The notes under the pieces are model-generated. The model ran no database searches. It worked only from the letters and a program-made list of their open reading frames with translations, and was not told where the DNA came from. From Nephrocerus scutellatus (Eukaryota > Arthropoda > Insecta > Diptera > Pipunculidae), in NCBI GenBank assembly GCA_947095585.1, contig OX352763.1, forward strand, positions 38,676,010 to 38,740,009: a stretch of DNA of 64,000 nt, given 5' to 3'. The position numbers and the translations under genes are program-made. Position 1 is the first letter of the stretch. Every line of letters begins with the position of its first letter. This document shows positions 1 through 11,040 of the stretch, in pieces.

Positions 1-819
1 GGCTGGGGTTTCTAGTCAGCAGAAGAATGAAACACACCGTTATCGGCTTTAAAGCAGTAAATGAACATTCACGCACCTACAGAGTATTCCCAAGATGATG
101 AAAAAGAAGAGTTTTTTAAATTAGTCGAACGGGAACTCCATGCCTGTCCTCAGTAAGATGTAAAAATATTTCTGAGGGATATGAGTGCCAAAATAGTGAG
201 GGAGCCTATGATAGCTTACACGAGAACACTAATGACAATGGACAACGAGTCATAAAGATGGCAGCAAGCAATAAATTGGTCGTTGCGAGTACAAGGTCGG
301 CGCGTAAAAATATCTTTCCTGATGGAGCCACTCGCAACCAGATAGACCACGTGCTGATAGTCCGCCGCCACAACCCGAGCCTGATAACAGTACGAACGTA
401 CCGAGGTGCCAACGTCGACTCGGACCACCATCTTGTTGATGTGGTGCTCCGAGCGCGGATTGCATCATCACGAAAGACAGCATCCATGAATCAGATTCGA
501 GTCAGCACGACGCAATGAAGAGACCAGAAACAAATACGGTCTAGCGATAGGACTAGGCCTAAATGCAGGGAGAGTAAATTCTGGGGCTGAGATGCCGGGC
601 GTAGAAGATAAATAGACACGCCTTAAGAATACTGTCATTAGTAATGCTGACTCCATCTTAGGCAGTAGTCGTAGAGATCGAAACGACTGGTTCGATGACG
701 ACTGAACGTAAGAATGTTGCGTACCGAGCAATGCAACAACCTCATAGAACGAGTCTGCGGTATAACGCAATATACACCGATTTGCACATACCGCAAGGAG
801 GGAGGAGTACTATCACGAG

Positions 820-1098
820 TTGCTAAATGGCCAGCTAACTGAGGAATTGGAGGCTCCACCAATGACCGAAGATCATACAAAGCTGCCGCCACCAAGCATA
901 GTCGAAGTAAGCAGAGCGATAAATCGGCTCAAAATTAATAAGGCCCCAGGATCTGATGGGATTCCAGCGGAACTGATAAAAATAGGAGGCCCCACATTAC
1001 ACCAACCAATTCATGAAATAATAGTGCAAGTATGGGATGAAGAAGCCCCATACATAAGAAGGGCGATATTACAAAATACAGCATTTATCGTGGTATAA
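820..1098 (+). pseudogene. Reverse transcriptase N-terminal fragment of RTE-like LINE
   Basis: A 92-codon open piece containing the classic non-LTR RT block NKAPGSDGIPAELIKIG (residues about 46-62). The following residues (LHQPIHEIIVQVWDEE) match the 'helper' segment that precedes RT motif 1. In the sister copy the same stretch continues into EDWQRGILCPIHKKGD. Here a deletion removes that continuation and the frame closes at 1098. It is the best preserved part of the 5' half of copy 1. It is a relic, not a gene. Confidence 0.75.
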
Positions 1099-1311
1099 CC
1101 TTGTTGAGTACCACGTATAAGCTTTTCTCCTCAATCCTTTTAGTCAGGATAGCCCCATACGCTAAAGTCATCATTGGTCCATACCAGTGTGACTTCGTCC
1201 CAGGCAAATCAACTGCTGATCAGATTTACACCTTAGGTAAGTGATGGAAAAATGTCTAGTGTTTCAAAACTCACTACACCATATATTTATAGACCGCCTA
1301 TGATAGCATAA

Positions 1312-1611
1312 ATTGAGCACCGTGGCTCAGTGGAAATGCGCATGGCTCCTGAGCAAGAGGTTCATAATTCGAGTCCCGGTAACACCAAAAGTATTTTTCA
1401 AGGTGTCCCACCTATCGCGAATATCTGACAAAATTTCCGAGAGTAATAATAACTTGTCACAAAAAGCTTCTCAATTCACCGTTCGGATCCGGCCTTAAAT
1501 TGTAGATCTCTTCCATTTGTGTCCAAAAATATACATGCGCAACACAAATGGTCGCGAGAAGCTCGGCCTTGGACCGCAACGGTCTGTTGCGCCGAATATT
1601 ATTATTATTAT
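1312..1611 (+). mobile_element. tRNA-derived SINE, copy A (nested in LINE)
   Basis: The head has a pol III box A-like GTGGCTCAGTGG and a box B-like TTCATAATTCGAGTCCC. A shared body follows (CGAGAGTAATAATAACTTG, CGGATCCGGCCTTAAATTG, then CAACACAAATGG) and the copy ends in ATT repeats. It is flanked by a 13-bp target duplication with one mismatch inside the RTE-like LINE. Six other copies occur at 12461, 13844, 19632, 27706, 30503 and 44081. Confidence 0.85.
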
Positions 1612-2275
1612 TATGATAGCGTAACCAGAGTAGAAATTTATAAGGCCAATAAAGAATTCGGCATTCCAAATAAACTGACACGACTATATATGTTTTTAGC
1701 CTAGTAAAAATATCCGGATCACCATCTAACCAATACAACATACAAAACGGGCTCCGAAAAGGGTATGGACTGGCCGGCGTCCTCTTGAACCTGTCGTTGA
1801 TAAAAATTATCCGAGCCTCTGACGCAACGGCAAGAGGAATAATCCTCCATAAACCCATCCAGATACTGGCTAATGCAGATGATATTAACATCGTTGGAAG
1901 AAACCCATGAGCTACACAGGAAGCTCTCATCCAGATCGAACAGACAGCTCGAAGTCTGGGGCTCTACATAAATGAGAGCAAAATAAAGTACATGGTGGCC
2001 ACGTCTGCGAGTAGAAGATCCAACATTGGTCCCGCAATTAAAATAGTGATGCGTGAATTGGAAGTCATCCTTTCCTATCCTATCCTTTAACTATCTCTGG
2101 TCAACTGTAGCAGCCGATAACAGCATGGAACCAAAAATACGCGCACGGTTGCTTAAAGCCAACAAAGCCTACTATAGTCTTTCAAGGATCATCAAATCCA
2201 GGAATTTAACCACAATACCCAAGCTGCTGATATATATGATAATGACCATTACTTATATATGAATCCGAGACTTGG

Positions 2276-2674
2276 GTGCTTAGCAAAAAGTATTCTGACC
2301 TCTTAGCCGCGTTCGAGAGAAAAATCTTACGGACAATTGTTGGGCCCGTATGTGAAGAAGGACGATTCCGGAGACTCTATAATGATGAGATCTACGAGCG
2401 TTACCGTGATGTCGACATTTTGAAGAGATTTGGGCTCGGTAGGCTCCGGTGGGCGGGACACCTAGCTCGCATAGGCGAAGAGGATCCTGCTCGGAAAGTT
2501 CTTTGCGATAGGATTTATGGAACACGACAGCGAGGACGGATAAGCCTACGCTGGGAGGATGGCTTAGACCAGGACGCTCAGAGAATAGGTATGCAAAGCT
2601 GGATGACATCGGCTCAAAATCGGGACCGGTGGAGCGACTTTTTGCGGGAGGCCAGGACCGAACCCTGGTTTTAG
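2276..2674 (+). pseudogene. C-terminal domain of RTE-like LINE polyprotein
   Basis: 132 codons remain open. They show the typical RTE/BovB-type tail after the RT: a segment around AFERKILRTIVGPV, then RLRWAGHLARI, RISLRWEDGLDQDA and the closing AQNRDRWSDFLREA with a C-terminal PWF. The stop at 2674 matches the natural end, with the 3' tail following within 25 bp. The frame upstream is broken, so this is a relic. The sister copy at 29350-31868 has lost most of this domain through an internal deletion. Confidence 0.75.
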
Positions 2675-2744
2675 AACCAAATATGATAATTATGATTATC
2701 CCAAGTAACAATTTTTTAGCTAAAAAGAAAGATTGGTTTATAGT

Positions 2745-2960
2745 CGAAAATTAAGGAGAGGAAAAGGTGAGATGTCTATGCACATGTGTCTTGAATGACT
2801 GCAGATCCTACAAATGCGGAAACACAGAGCCTGGCAATTTTGAAGAAATATCTGCATTGGTTGGTACGTCCGAAGATAGTTGTAATGGTAGACCCGTGAG
2901 CTCGAGTTGAGGCACGGGTATTTCGGTTTGGTCCACTGCCTCGGTTTGGGGTATTTTGAA
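2745..2960 (-). mobile_element. 3' end relic of CR1/jockey-type LINE
   Basis: On the minus strand this stretch matches the 3' coding end at 47880-48090, including the run ASTRAHGSTI then IFGRTNQ, and the terminal segment that precedes the stop codon. It is a solo 3' fragment with frameshifts. It shows that this LINE family is present at least three times here (also 11915-12345 and 46615-48095). Confidence 0.75.
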
Positions 2961-3160
2961 GAGCAAATTTGGAACAAAAAAATACCAAAGTGTCGATCAT
3001 CTCAAGCAGGCCATAATCGCGGCTAAGGGTGGCCATATCAAAAACTGCTAATGCAATTGGAAGATATAAATATTTGTGAACATATCTTACATTAATTCAA
3101 TAAAATTCATCAAAAAATAAAAATTCGGTGGCGTTTTGTTTTGGTAACACTTTGTCACCC

Positions 3161-3260
3161 TATATTTGGCTCTACAACCGGAGTCCGGTCCTGGCCTCCC
3201 GCAAAAAGTCTCTCCACCGGTCCCAATTTCGAGCCGATGTCATCCAGTTTGGCATCCCTA
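3161..3260 (-). mobile_element. Solo 3' end of RTE-like LINE
   Basis: Reverse complement of the last 100 bases of the RTE-like LINE (compare 2582-2685): it matches the codons for AQNRDRWSDFLREAR plus the start of the tail. About 80-90% identical by eye. No upstream part of the element is present, as expected of a strongly 5'-truncated insertion. Confidence 0.75.
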
Positions 3261-3790
3261 AACTGTAGTACCTTTTTAAGTGTCCCCCTGATTTATCTTA
3301 TATTATAACATACTTGCTTTATAAAAGTAAGTGGAGTTTTGATAACGTTACCAGAAAGCCTACCAAGCATTCTATTTACAATTTCCTACACACAATCAGT
3401 GTGGTTTTCGTGTGTGTTCTTTGTCGTAACTTGCAAATATAAAGTGCACCTCGCAACAATTTTTGACAAGATTTTCGTTTATGTGTTTCATGTATCCTCA
3501 GGATGAAATAATAATTTTTAACTGAATTTCACTAAAATAAAAAGTTACGTCGCAAAGAGGTTTTAATTATATATAATTGTAATTGGATCGCTTCCCAGGG
3601 CCGAGGGGCTCCCACATAAGATTTTTCAAATTAAACCCCATATCTCCGATTAGAGAATTTACATGAACATTTCTTGGTTTTTTTAATGAAATTTAAGAAA
3701 AATTTGTATTCTGACTATATTTAGGATTGCATTTTAAAAGTAACTGAGTCAGATAATGAATGTCTTTCAACTTTTATTTTGTCATTGCAG
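3261..3790. other. Non-coding stretch upstream of exon; contains R1 repeat end
   Basis: AT-rich and probably intronic, because the exon at 3791 starts in mid-codon. Bases 3590-3725 are a short copy of the dispersed R1 repeat (GGGCCGAGGGGCTCCCACAT core, then GATTAGAGAATTTACATGAA end). No other feature recognised. Confidence 0.5.
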
Positions 3791-3887
3791 TCATCTATAT
3801 CGCAAGTATCAGGCGAACCCAATCGATCGGAATAGCAGCTCTGATCCATTGGCCAACGAGAAATCGGAAGATGGAGATCACGAAGAG
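3791..3887 (+). CDS. Internal exon of unrecognised multi-exon gene
   Basis: 97 bp, preceded by a pyrimidine-rich tract ending TCATTGCAG and followed by GTAAAT. The exon opens with the third base of a codon, so at least one upstream exon exists. It encodes HLYRKYQANPIDRNSSSDP then LANEKSEDGDHEE and ends at a codon boundary. That is the phase needed to join the exon at 7957 across a 4.07-kb intron. The basic start (HLYRKYQ) followed by an acidic, polar stretch would suit the region just inside a membrane segment, but no membrane segment is visible in the window. I do not recognise the gene. Confidence rests on splice signals and phase agreement with the next two exons. Confidence 0.6.
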
Positions 3888-6309
3888 GTAAATGGGTATA
3901 TATCTAAAATTGTTTTCTTTTCCATTTGTCTATTTGCACAATCGAACTGTGGTTGACTTTCTGCCTTTACTAAGACCTGACCTGCCAGCAATATTAGCAA
4001 TATATCTTCATGAATGGCAAACTCTTTTGTGCCATACGAGTATGTATTGTGTTGTGCGCGGTCACTTGCCTTAAACACATCTGTTCAACTAAGTATCATA
4101 GAGAAAGGAAAATAAATTGAGATTGCTTGCTTGTAATATTGACTTTAGACTCAGCTTCAAGGACGAGTGAACTATATATATCATATATGTGTTTTATCGA
4201 ATTAATCGAAATGAATGTGAAATACATACATTTAGTGGACAATTGGCTACAGAACGGAAAGTCATCTGCTTTTCAGAAGCTATCTATTGGTAAAGCTCGC
4301 AGCGAATCTTTCAACTTTCCCTGAGTTCACCGCACGAAAAATTTAAATAAAACTCAGTGAACAAGATAGCAAGTGTGTAGATAGTGTGTGTGTGTGTATG
4401 GGAGAGAGAGAAATCATAGGCGAATTAAAACTGGAAAGTCACATTATTTGTCATTAAAATGAAAATAATCAAAGATTTACAGAGGAATGTGTATAATTTC
4501 TGTTCTAGTGAATGAGGATGAAGATTCGAAATGAAATGTCGAAACTACATAGATTGCCATTTCATTGTACCTATTTTCTGCTCATTCTTCAGATTTTTAT
4601 GTTTCATTGTGCTATGTCTGGCTTTGTGTGTCCTAAGACCGCACTCCGAACAGATTTTATTGCTAAGGTATGAGAAAAAGCAATTTCCTTTTTTTCATTC
4701 GTTCTGTGGTGATAAATTTTAGAATAATGATCAACGGGTGGAAGGTCTGTCACCACCCAATTATCAGAGCTGGACTTACATTTTTCATTTAACTGCCCTG
4801 TCCTTGGCTATTAACACAAAGATGTCTTCTTCTTTTCGTTTAGACGCCAAGTATTTTATTCGTAAATGCGACAAGTCAAACGCCTTGTTCGAGGTGATGA
4901 GGTGAGTTGAGGAATTTCCTTTTCTTTTTTTTTATCTTTAAGAGTCCGTATCTTATCACTTTTACAAGTAACAACACTTTCAATGGACTACTCTCGGTAT
5001 ATGTATTGTCGCGTTAAGTAGCTGTCGGGATAGAGATGTATTGCTCGCCTTGGTATCGTTAATGATGTTTACATTGAAATCCATTAAGTTGGAGAGGGCA
5101 AGGATGATGTAATGACAGGTTCGCTATAAGTATCACATCATTATGTCACTTACATGCTGTCGTATTGTTAAGCTTTTCAATAATAAGACGGATGTGCTTA
5201 AGAGTGCATGACGGAAGCTTCTAGTCGTAATTATTTTAATTTTGCGTCTTAATTACATGTTTTAATCCTCATCCACAATTTACGCCATTAATTCTAGCGG
5301 CGACTTGTTTTTATGTGGCATAATCGCCTCTATTCATGCTGCCATTAAATGTAGCATTTGTAGATGAGAACTTTAATTAAATTAACAAGTTAATGCCGCG
5401 CAAATTAATAGTTCAAACGATTAACTGTTCATAAAAATTCGCTAAACTATTCATTGCCCCAGTGTCATAGGCGAATACACATATATTGCATAGGAAGTAT
5501 GGTGAACTGGAATTGGCCTACGCGTTTAAAGGTTATAACTAATGGATGCTTAAGCGCTGTGTTCTACTTAATTAATTCACTTAAACAAATATATTTAAAA
5601 CCCTGAATGACCAGTTATTAATTCTTCTCGGTTCATCAAATCCCCTTCAAATGGGTAAAGCTTGATGCACAGGAATTATCAAAGCAATCCTGTGGACAAT
5701 GAAAGCGAATAAGCTTCAACCTCATATTCAAATTCAAGTTTTTTGAATTTTTTTTTACTGGACAGATATTGGCTGTTACTAAAAGGAATCTACGTATTGA
5801 TTATGCAGTAATTTCTTTCGGCTTTTTGGTCTGTTTGCTTTGCCCCACAGGTCACTAGAATTTTTTTTGCTGTTACCCTTCTCTCAGTTTGTGTTTTGAC
5901 ATCTTCCATATTCGCTGCAAACGCTCATATTACAGCGCAAGAAACCGTAAATTATAAAAGCTACCACTGGAGTTAATCTTAGGCATGGGTTTTTGGTCTT
6001 TTCATAGACCCTCATTCCCTTATTTGCTTAGTAAGCTTTCGAAAATATAATATTCCTTTTTGACTGCTGTTCCTATCACTTGTATTTTCATTCCCGCCCG
6101 GATAAACCGGAAATAATTTATTGTAGATACACATATGTAAAATGCTGGGTGTAATTTGTTCCAAACTGAATCTCTATTAGGACAGTAAAAAACAGCAGTG
6201 CAAAGAAAGTAAAAGTGGTAAATAGTGGGGTAGGTTGATATAAAATGAAGTGACAATAGAGATGTTGATGATGATGAAAAGGGGTATCATCTTCCAATAG
6301 CACTGCGAC
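3888..6309 (+). other. Intron sequence, no recognised feature
   Basis: AT-rich first part of the 4.07-kb intron between the exons at 3791 and 7957. It holds a short GT/GA microsatellite near 4385-4415 and nothing else I can name. A possible cryptic exon at 4844-4901 was considered and rejected on phase. Confidence 0.5.
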
Positions 6310-7330
6310 GGATATGGATCTATTGCGCTCCCCCTAACTAGTGCATTATTTGGTACCCTATGCCACAGTTTGGTTGTGGCCCTACAAGCAAAGTTTCTGC
6401 CCCTTTTTTAGCGAGCATATCCACTGCTTCATTGCCTTCTATGCCAGTGTGTCCCGGCACCAAGTACAAGCATACCTTGTTTACTTTGCCAAGTCTGTTT
6501 AGCTACGTCCTACACTTCTCCACCAGTCTTGACGTGATGTGGAATGCATCTAGGGCTTTTAGCATAGTTTGGCTGTCTGTCATGATGGCTAATTTCTTGC
6601 TTTCTTCCAGATTAAAGTAAGCACATCTTTCGATGGCATGTACTTGTGCCTGGAATATGCTCGGTTATTGCCCCATTTCTTTATAGTATTTGGTTTTTGG
6701 CCCATGGGCTCCCGCACCCGTTCCTTCTGCTTTCTTTGATCCATCCGTATACCACATTATGGCTTCCGGATATATCTATAACTATTATGGTGTACATCTG
6801 GGACTAACACCCCAGAATTTGCCTGTCCCCCTTCTACACACCATAAGTGCTTTTTTTGATTTTTTCAGTACTGCATGTTGGTGTTTATTCCATAGCAGAC
6901 TACTATCAAATATCAGTCCCATGTATTTAACCTTTTGCTGATAGCATTGTCTTCTCCATTGAGGTGAAGGGTACCAGTATGGATTTGTTTGGGTTCACCC
7001 TAAGTCCAACTTCTAGGCACCATCTGCTCGTGATGGTTAATCCAATTTGGATAAGACTACTTCTCCACTTCTTCGAACTTACCTTTTGCTACGATGACTA
7101 TATCGTCCGCGTAGCCTTGGTCATAAGTTCTTGCTAGTCAAAAAAGTAGTTCATCTACGAGGATGCTCCACAAAAGGGGGACAGTACCCGTCCTTGTGGA
7201 TATTCTCTTGTTGGACTCATCATAATGGCTTCATCACCTTTATAAAACTGTGACATTTAAAGTTAAACCTCAGGCGGTCAAATGTTAGACGAAGCCTGCA
7301 AGTTGTCTCAGAATCCAAGATTACATACTA
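6310..7330 (-). pseudogene. LOA/I-type LINE relic: RT and RNase H
   Basis: Minus-strand remains of a non-LTR retrotransposon that carries its own RNase H, as in the I, LOA and R1 groups. From 5' to 3' (high to low coordinates) it shows RT motif GRVLSPF, the active site YADD-type box near 7110 with V/I-rich flanks, then the RNase H domain with YTDGSK (about 6725), TDSQ (about 6580) and PGHTGIEGNEAVD (about 6420-6460). Several stops and frameshifts break it. The RNase H glutamate that normally follows QA is read as Q (QAQVHAIE), so a catalytic residue is lost. It lies in antisense in an intron of the host gene. It is related in type, but not closely, to the element at 45028-46512. Confidence 0.75.
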
Positions 7331-7489
7331 TAGTGCAGGACATTTTACAAATACTTTTTGCTCTCGATATGTAAAGCAAATAACACAGCCGGTTAAAAAG
7401 AAGAGTTGTTACAAAACTTTAAAAAAAAATCCTTTATAACTCTCGAAAAGTCGTTTTGCTAGGCAACGAACAACAAGTCGTTAAACATT

Positions 7490-7775
7490 GAACTTCCTGA
7501 AAAAGACCAGTCTTACCACCGGCCCAGTTTAGAGCTGATCTCAATCAGTTTTGCATCACTAAACTCTCATCGTTCTGATCTATATCATCCTACTATCTTG
7601 AGCTTGGTTAGCATCGGAGTCGCGTCTAATAAAAGCTACCGCAAATGACATTCCCAGCAGGATCCTCTTCACTCATGCGATTATCTGGCCCAAGAAGCTT
7701 AGTTTTCTTCACGATGTCGACATTGCGGTAATGCTCGTAGATGTCACCAGTTTCATTGTCACTGATGCAGTGATT
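7490..7775 (-). mobile_element. Old 3' fragment of RTE-like LINE
   Basis: Minus-strand match to the C-terminal domain of the RTE-like LINE (compare 2370-2660), including the codons around GEEDPA and the DVDIVKK-like stretch. More diverged than the other copies, with many stops. Intronic. Confidence 0.55.
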
Positions 7776-7956
7776 AGACAGTTGGCTTCCACAATATGAT
7801 TGTCATATGATTGTCATTTTCTTTAAATTTTTTTAAAAGGCTTGCTTAGGAGTTCATCAGTTGCCAATGTATAATACCAGAGATATATACATACAGTAGG
7901 TCGTCATTTTGTTTGATTCGAGATTCTCTCGTTCTTGTTCTTTTTTGCCATTTCAG

Positions 7957-8232
7957 TCTCAACGACAACGTCGAAATTCACAGCCGGGACAAGTGCCTCC
8001 GGCCGACTCGACAGCGGACGTCATTGGATTGGTACAGTCAAGGGGCGAATATTCTACCGCAGATGATGGTGGCATTATCGGCGTAGCGTCCGCTGTAAAT
8101 GTGTCCTATCGTTCTGAGACGGCGAGTACTCCCCTCGGAGCCACAGCCAGAAATTATTCTGGTCCAAATGGGTCCGTCACAACAATGACTCTAAAAAACA
8201 ATCACTTGATTGTTGAGACTGAAGAGCGCAAT
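7957..8232 (+). CDS. Internal exon of unrecognised multi-exon gene
   Basis: 276 bp (92 codons), fully in phase 0 at both ends. The acceptor TTTTGCCATTTCAG and donor AAT|GTAAGT are strong. The product starts SQRQRRNSQPGQVPPADS, has a middle rich in Gly, Ser, Thr and acidic residues, and ends with TMTLKNNHLIVETEERN. No domain recognised and no membrane segment. The conserved-looking, non-repetitive end (NNHLIVETEE) suggests a real short motif in an otherwise disordered region. The natural continuation is the exon at 9452. A role as the cytoplasmic part of a surface receptor is only a guess. Confidence 0.75.
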
Positions 8233-8296
8233 GTAAGTGAATGTGAATGTTTAGTGAACCCTAGGGTGAATGTGTGTCGCTCTTGTTTTGTTCTAT

Positions 8297-8592
8297 GGGT
8301 CTATTATTTTATTCAACCCGAGCGAGTATAGTTACCCGGAGTACACAGAGCGACAATTGCACGGCGTAAAAATATTCGGTGTGTACACTGGGTAACTTTA
8401 CTCGCCCTTACTCTCCCTTACGCTGATATTAATTTCAGAGTAAAAATAGGAAACTGTGTACACACCGTGTGGTGCTCGGTTCACAACAAAAAACACACAG
8501 TACAGAGTAAAATTAATCCGGTTGAATATAAAAAACACCGAGTAAATATTTGACATACACTGCTCGCTCGGGTTGAATAAAAAAACAGACCC
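8297..8592. mobile_element. MITE with about 31-bp terminal inverted repeats
   Basis: 296-bp non-coding element. The left end (8297-8328) and the reverse complement of the right end (8561-8592) both read GGGTCT(A/G)TT then a T-rich run and ATTCAACCCGAGCGAG, with about three mismatches in 31. It is flanked on both sides by TAT (8294-8296 and 8593-8595), consistent with a 3-bp target duplication. TIRs starting GGG and a 3-bp duplication suggest a PIF/Harbinger-type MITE, but this is tentative. It lies in the intron, 64 bp after the donor at 8233. Confidence 0.8.
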
Positions 8593-9451
8593 TATATTTC
8601 TCTTTTGTCTCTGTGTATTTTTCTCTCTCTCTCTGTGTTGTAACTTTGTTTTTGTACATATGTTTTGTATACAGTGTGTGTTTCATCGGCAAGTGGTGGG
8701 CAGCAAAATTTGAAAGAAAAATTATCGCAAAAATCCGTTAAAGTAAGGTCTTACTGTAAGACTTTGCATACTTTGAGAGCGACCCTTTTTTGAGAAAACG
8801 GCTACAAACGCCCCTTTTTCGACAAATTGCTGTTCGAATATTTTATAAGTTTTATGAATTTTTAGATATTATGCTGCAGATTAATAATAATAAATAAAAT
8901 AACTATGTTAATGGGACATTTTCTCGACTTTCAGTTAATTTTTTTTAAAAGTGGAGGTTTGTTTTTAAATAAAAAATGTTATTTCCAATAATTTGTTACA
9001 TTCTTTAGAAAAAACCAGGCTAAGTGTGCAAATCAACCAATAACGTGACTCACAAGCTTTTAAAACCCACAAACAGAATTAAAATCGAGCCCATTACTTA
9101 AGAGATATGATGAAAATACAGCTATTTAGGATTTTTTGCGATAACTTTTCATAAATATTCCGAATGTTCTGACACCCGACGAAACACATTGTATATATAT
9201 TTCTCAATATATTGATGTATTACTCACAAATAAGCTAGGTGGAAAGGATTATGATATTTTGGCTTTTCTGCAAAGAATGTGGAACTACTTGAGCGCACGG
9301 ATTGCATTTCTTTTGTTCTCATAGTTTTTGAATTAATTGCTTAAACTGCTCTTGTAAAGTAAATAAATTTTTGTGTCTATAACATAAATGTAAATGTAAC
9401 AGCCTTGACAGCCAAAAACAGAAACTCATATTAATCCTTATTCTATTGCAG
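8593..9451 (+). other. Intron sequence, no recognised feature
   Basis: Remainder of the 1.2-kb intron between the exons at 7957 and 9452. AT-rich, with a short TC run near 8615. It ends in a pyrimidine tract and TTCTATTGCAG. Confidence 0.6.
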
Positions 9452-10885
9452 GATATTTCACGCAATGCCCGCGAAACGAAAATGCATTACAACACATCAG
9501 AAAAAGATGGGGTATTCGTAGTGGAAGTCTCACGGGGAATCGACTCAAAGACGATGCCGAGTAGTCCTATTGGAGATGAAAAACGGGTGCCACTATTAGA
9601 AATAAAGCAACACTGTATATCAGCAAACGTAACTGTTGCCTCAACTGAGAAGAACCACGAAGAGGTGCTTATCCATCAGCCACCACCAGAGCATCCATCC
9701 ATTGTAAGTGGTGTTGTCGAATTAGGATTGCATCAAATTGACGAAGTCGATGAATTGAATGTTTCGCCGAAGTCATCGATGGGTCCGCCTGAAGATAATG
9801 ATCTGGAATGCAACATAGGACAACACCCAAATACGGGACTTTCGCAATCCGATCTTAGTTCAACTTCGTCTTCGAACGGTTCTAACAAACGCTACTCTTA
9901 TGGAAACCAGGAGCTATATACAATTGAACCATCAGGTTATACTATTCCATCCCGTGACGAACTTTCCAAAATAAGTCCGTCGAAAAACGTACAGAAAAAC
10001 GACGATGACCGAAAGTCCGAAAATGGCCATTGCAATGAATACTCCCACGAATCATCACCAGCCGCGGAATCGGGTAACTTTAAAGAAAACGGCGAGGAAT
10101 TATCAACCAAAGAAAAGCATGGGGAGGAGACTTCACAGAGTATACAACATCAGGACAGCCACATGAATGGCCACAGCAAGCAAGATGAGTGCATCGAGTC
10201 CAAACCTATTGTAACTATAACGATCTTAAAGCAGAATAGCACTGAAGTTCCAGCTCAAAAAATGACTAACGGATGTGGACAGCATAACCAAGTGGCAGAC
10301 GTCCAGATATTAAATAACGGCCAGATAAACACTGAGTGCGAGGATAACACCGGCGAACAAAGAAAATCATCGCCACAAAAAAACGTAGAAAATCTGAAAA
10401 CTAAAAACGACAGCAATGGTACTGTGCCACGAGAAAGTCACATAATAAATGACACTCCAGAAAATGGTTTTGATAGCATAATGAGTCTGCCGGATCCACC
10501 ATCCACAGAGGAGTTTAAGGAGATGAACGAGATAGTTCTAAGCGATATGAATCAACTAGACTCATTACCACCGCCTCCTCCGCCGGTGATTAGCGAGGCA
10601 AATGGAGTTGTGATTTCTGCTTATGTCTCGCCGGCCCACCAGCAACAGCAGTCTGAGTCTCCACAGGAGTATCGGAATGGTAATGGTCATGAAACTAATG
10701 GCTATTCCGAACATCAATCGCCACCTTCGACGCCCACGAGTGCGCCCTGCGTCAAAATGTTACCCACAGCAACAACAGCGACAACAATGTCTTACTCCCC
10801 CCACAGCAATGGCACAGCGACTTCGTTCCAACTTCATCATCAACCAATACCGACAATTGCCGTCGATGTGACCGGCTGCAGTTAA
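9452..10885 (+). CDS. Terminal coding exon of unrecognised gene
   Basis: 477 codons plus stop, entered in phase 0 after the acceptor TTCTATTGCAG. It starts DISRNARETKMHYNTSEKDG and FVVEVSRG, the least repetitive and probably most conserved part. The rest is low complexity: Ser, Asn, Glu, Pro and His rich, with repeated NG, a proline run (LDSLPPPPPP, exon residues about 370-381), QQQQ and a Thr/Ala/Ser-rich end closing AVDVTGCS. No catalytic or known binding domain and no membrane segment is visible. With the two upstream exons it gives about 601 residues in this window. The most likely reading is the disordered cytoplasmic C-terminus of a larger protein. A nuclear or scaffold protein is equally possible. 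Codon use is balanced and more GC-rich than the flanks, which supports coding. Confidence 0.85.
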   Translation, partial: DISRNARETKMHYNTSEKDGVFVVEVSRGIDSKTMPSSPIGDEKRVPLLEIKQHCISANVTVASTEKNHEEVLIHQPPPEHPSIVSGVVELGLHQIDEVDELNVSPKSSMGPPEDNDLECNIGQHPNTGLSQSDLSSTSSSNGSNKRYSYGNQELYTIEPSGYTIPSRDELSKISPSKNVQKNDDDRKSENGHCNEYSHESSPAAESGNFKENGEELSTKEKHGEETSQSIQHQDSHMNGHSKQDECIESKPIVTITILKQNSTEVPAQKMTNGCGQHNQVADVQILNNGQINTECEDNTGEQRKSSPQKNVENLKTKNDSNGTVPRESHIINDTPENGFDSIMSLPDPPSTEEFKEMNEIVLSDMNQLDSLPPPPPPVISEANGVVISAYVSPAHQQQQSESPQEYRNGNGHETNGYSEHQSPPSTPTSAPCVKMLPTATTATTMSYSPHSNGTATSFQLHHQPIPTIAVDVTGCS

Positions 10886-11040
10886 TACAATTCCACCAAA
10901 AATTATTAAGCTTCGTGCAATTAAATCACGAATATTCTAAGGCGCTGTAACAAAAAAAAAACAAGCATACAAAAGGACCAGAATCCACAATAAAAAAAAC
11001 CCCCCAAAACTCCTTTAAAGGGAATCAAGAACGAAATAAA
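10886..11040 (+). terminator. 3' UTR with candidate polyadenylation signals
   Basis: Two AATAAA hexamers follow the stop codon, at about 10989-10994 (inside an A-rich run) and 11035-11040. Either could end the transcript, and the second is followed by less A-rich sequence. No transcript data, so the true end is unknown. Confidence 0.4.

Larger units (their letters stand above)
1..2700 (+). mobile_element. RTE-like LINE, copy 1, degenerate and SINE-interrupted
   Basis: Non-LTR retrotransposon with remains of an apurinic-type endonuclease (about 1-690), a reverse transcriptase (about 820-2050) and the C-terminal domain (2276-2674). It matches the copy at 29350-31868 almost throughout, apart from indels. 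The coding frame is broken many times. The RT active-site box reads N-A-D-D near 1870 instead of Y-A-D-D. A tRNA-derived SINE sits at 1312-1611 with a 13-bp near-perfect target duplication (1299-1311 and 1612-1624). The 3' end is a short ATG/ATA-rich tail near 2681-2695, as in RTE-type LINEs. The 5' end lies outside the window. The clade assignment comes from the endonuclease/RT wording and tail type and is tentative. The element cannot encode a working protein. Confidence 0.85.

Noticed and set aside
4844..4901. Possible extra exon with TAG| acceptor and |GTGAGT donor between the exons at 3791 and 7957
   Set aside because: Neither 58 nor 50 bases keeps the phase-0 to phase-0 junction, and reading in phase 0 meets a stop near the end. 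The direct join 3887 to 7957 fits without it.
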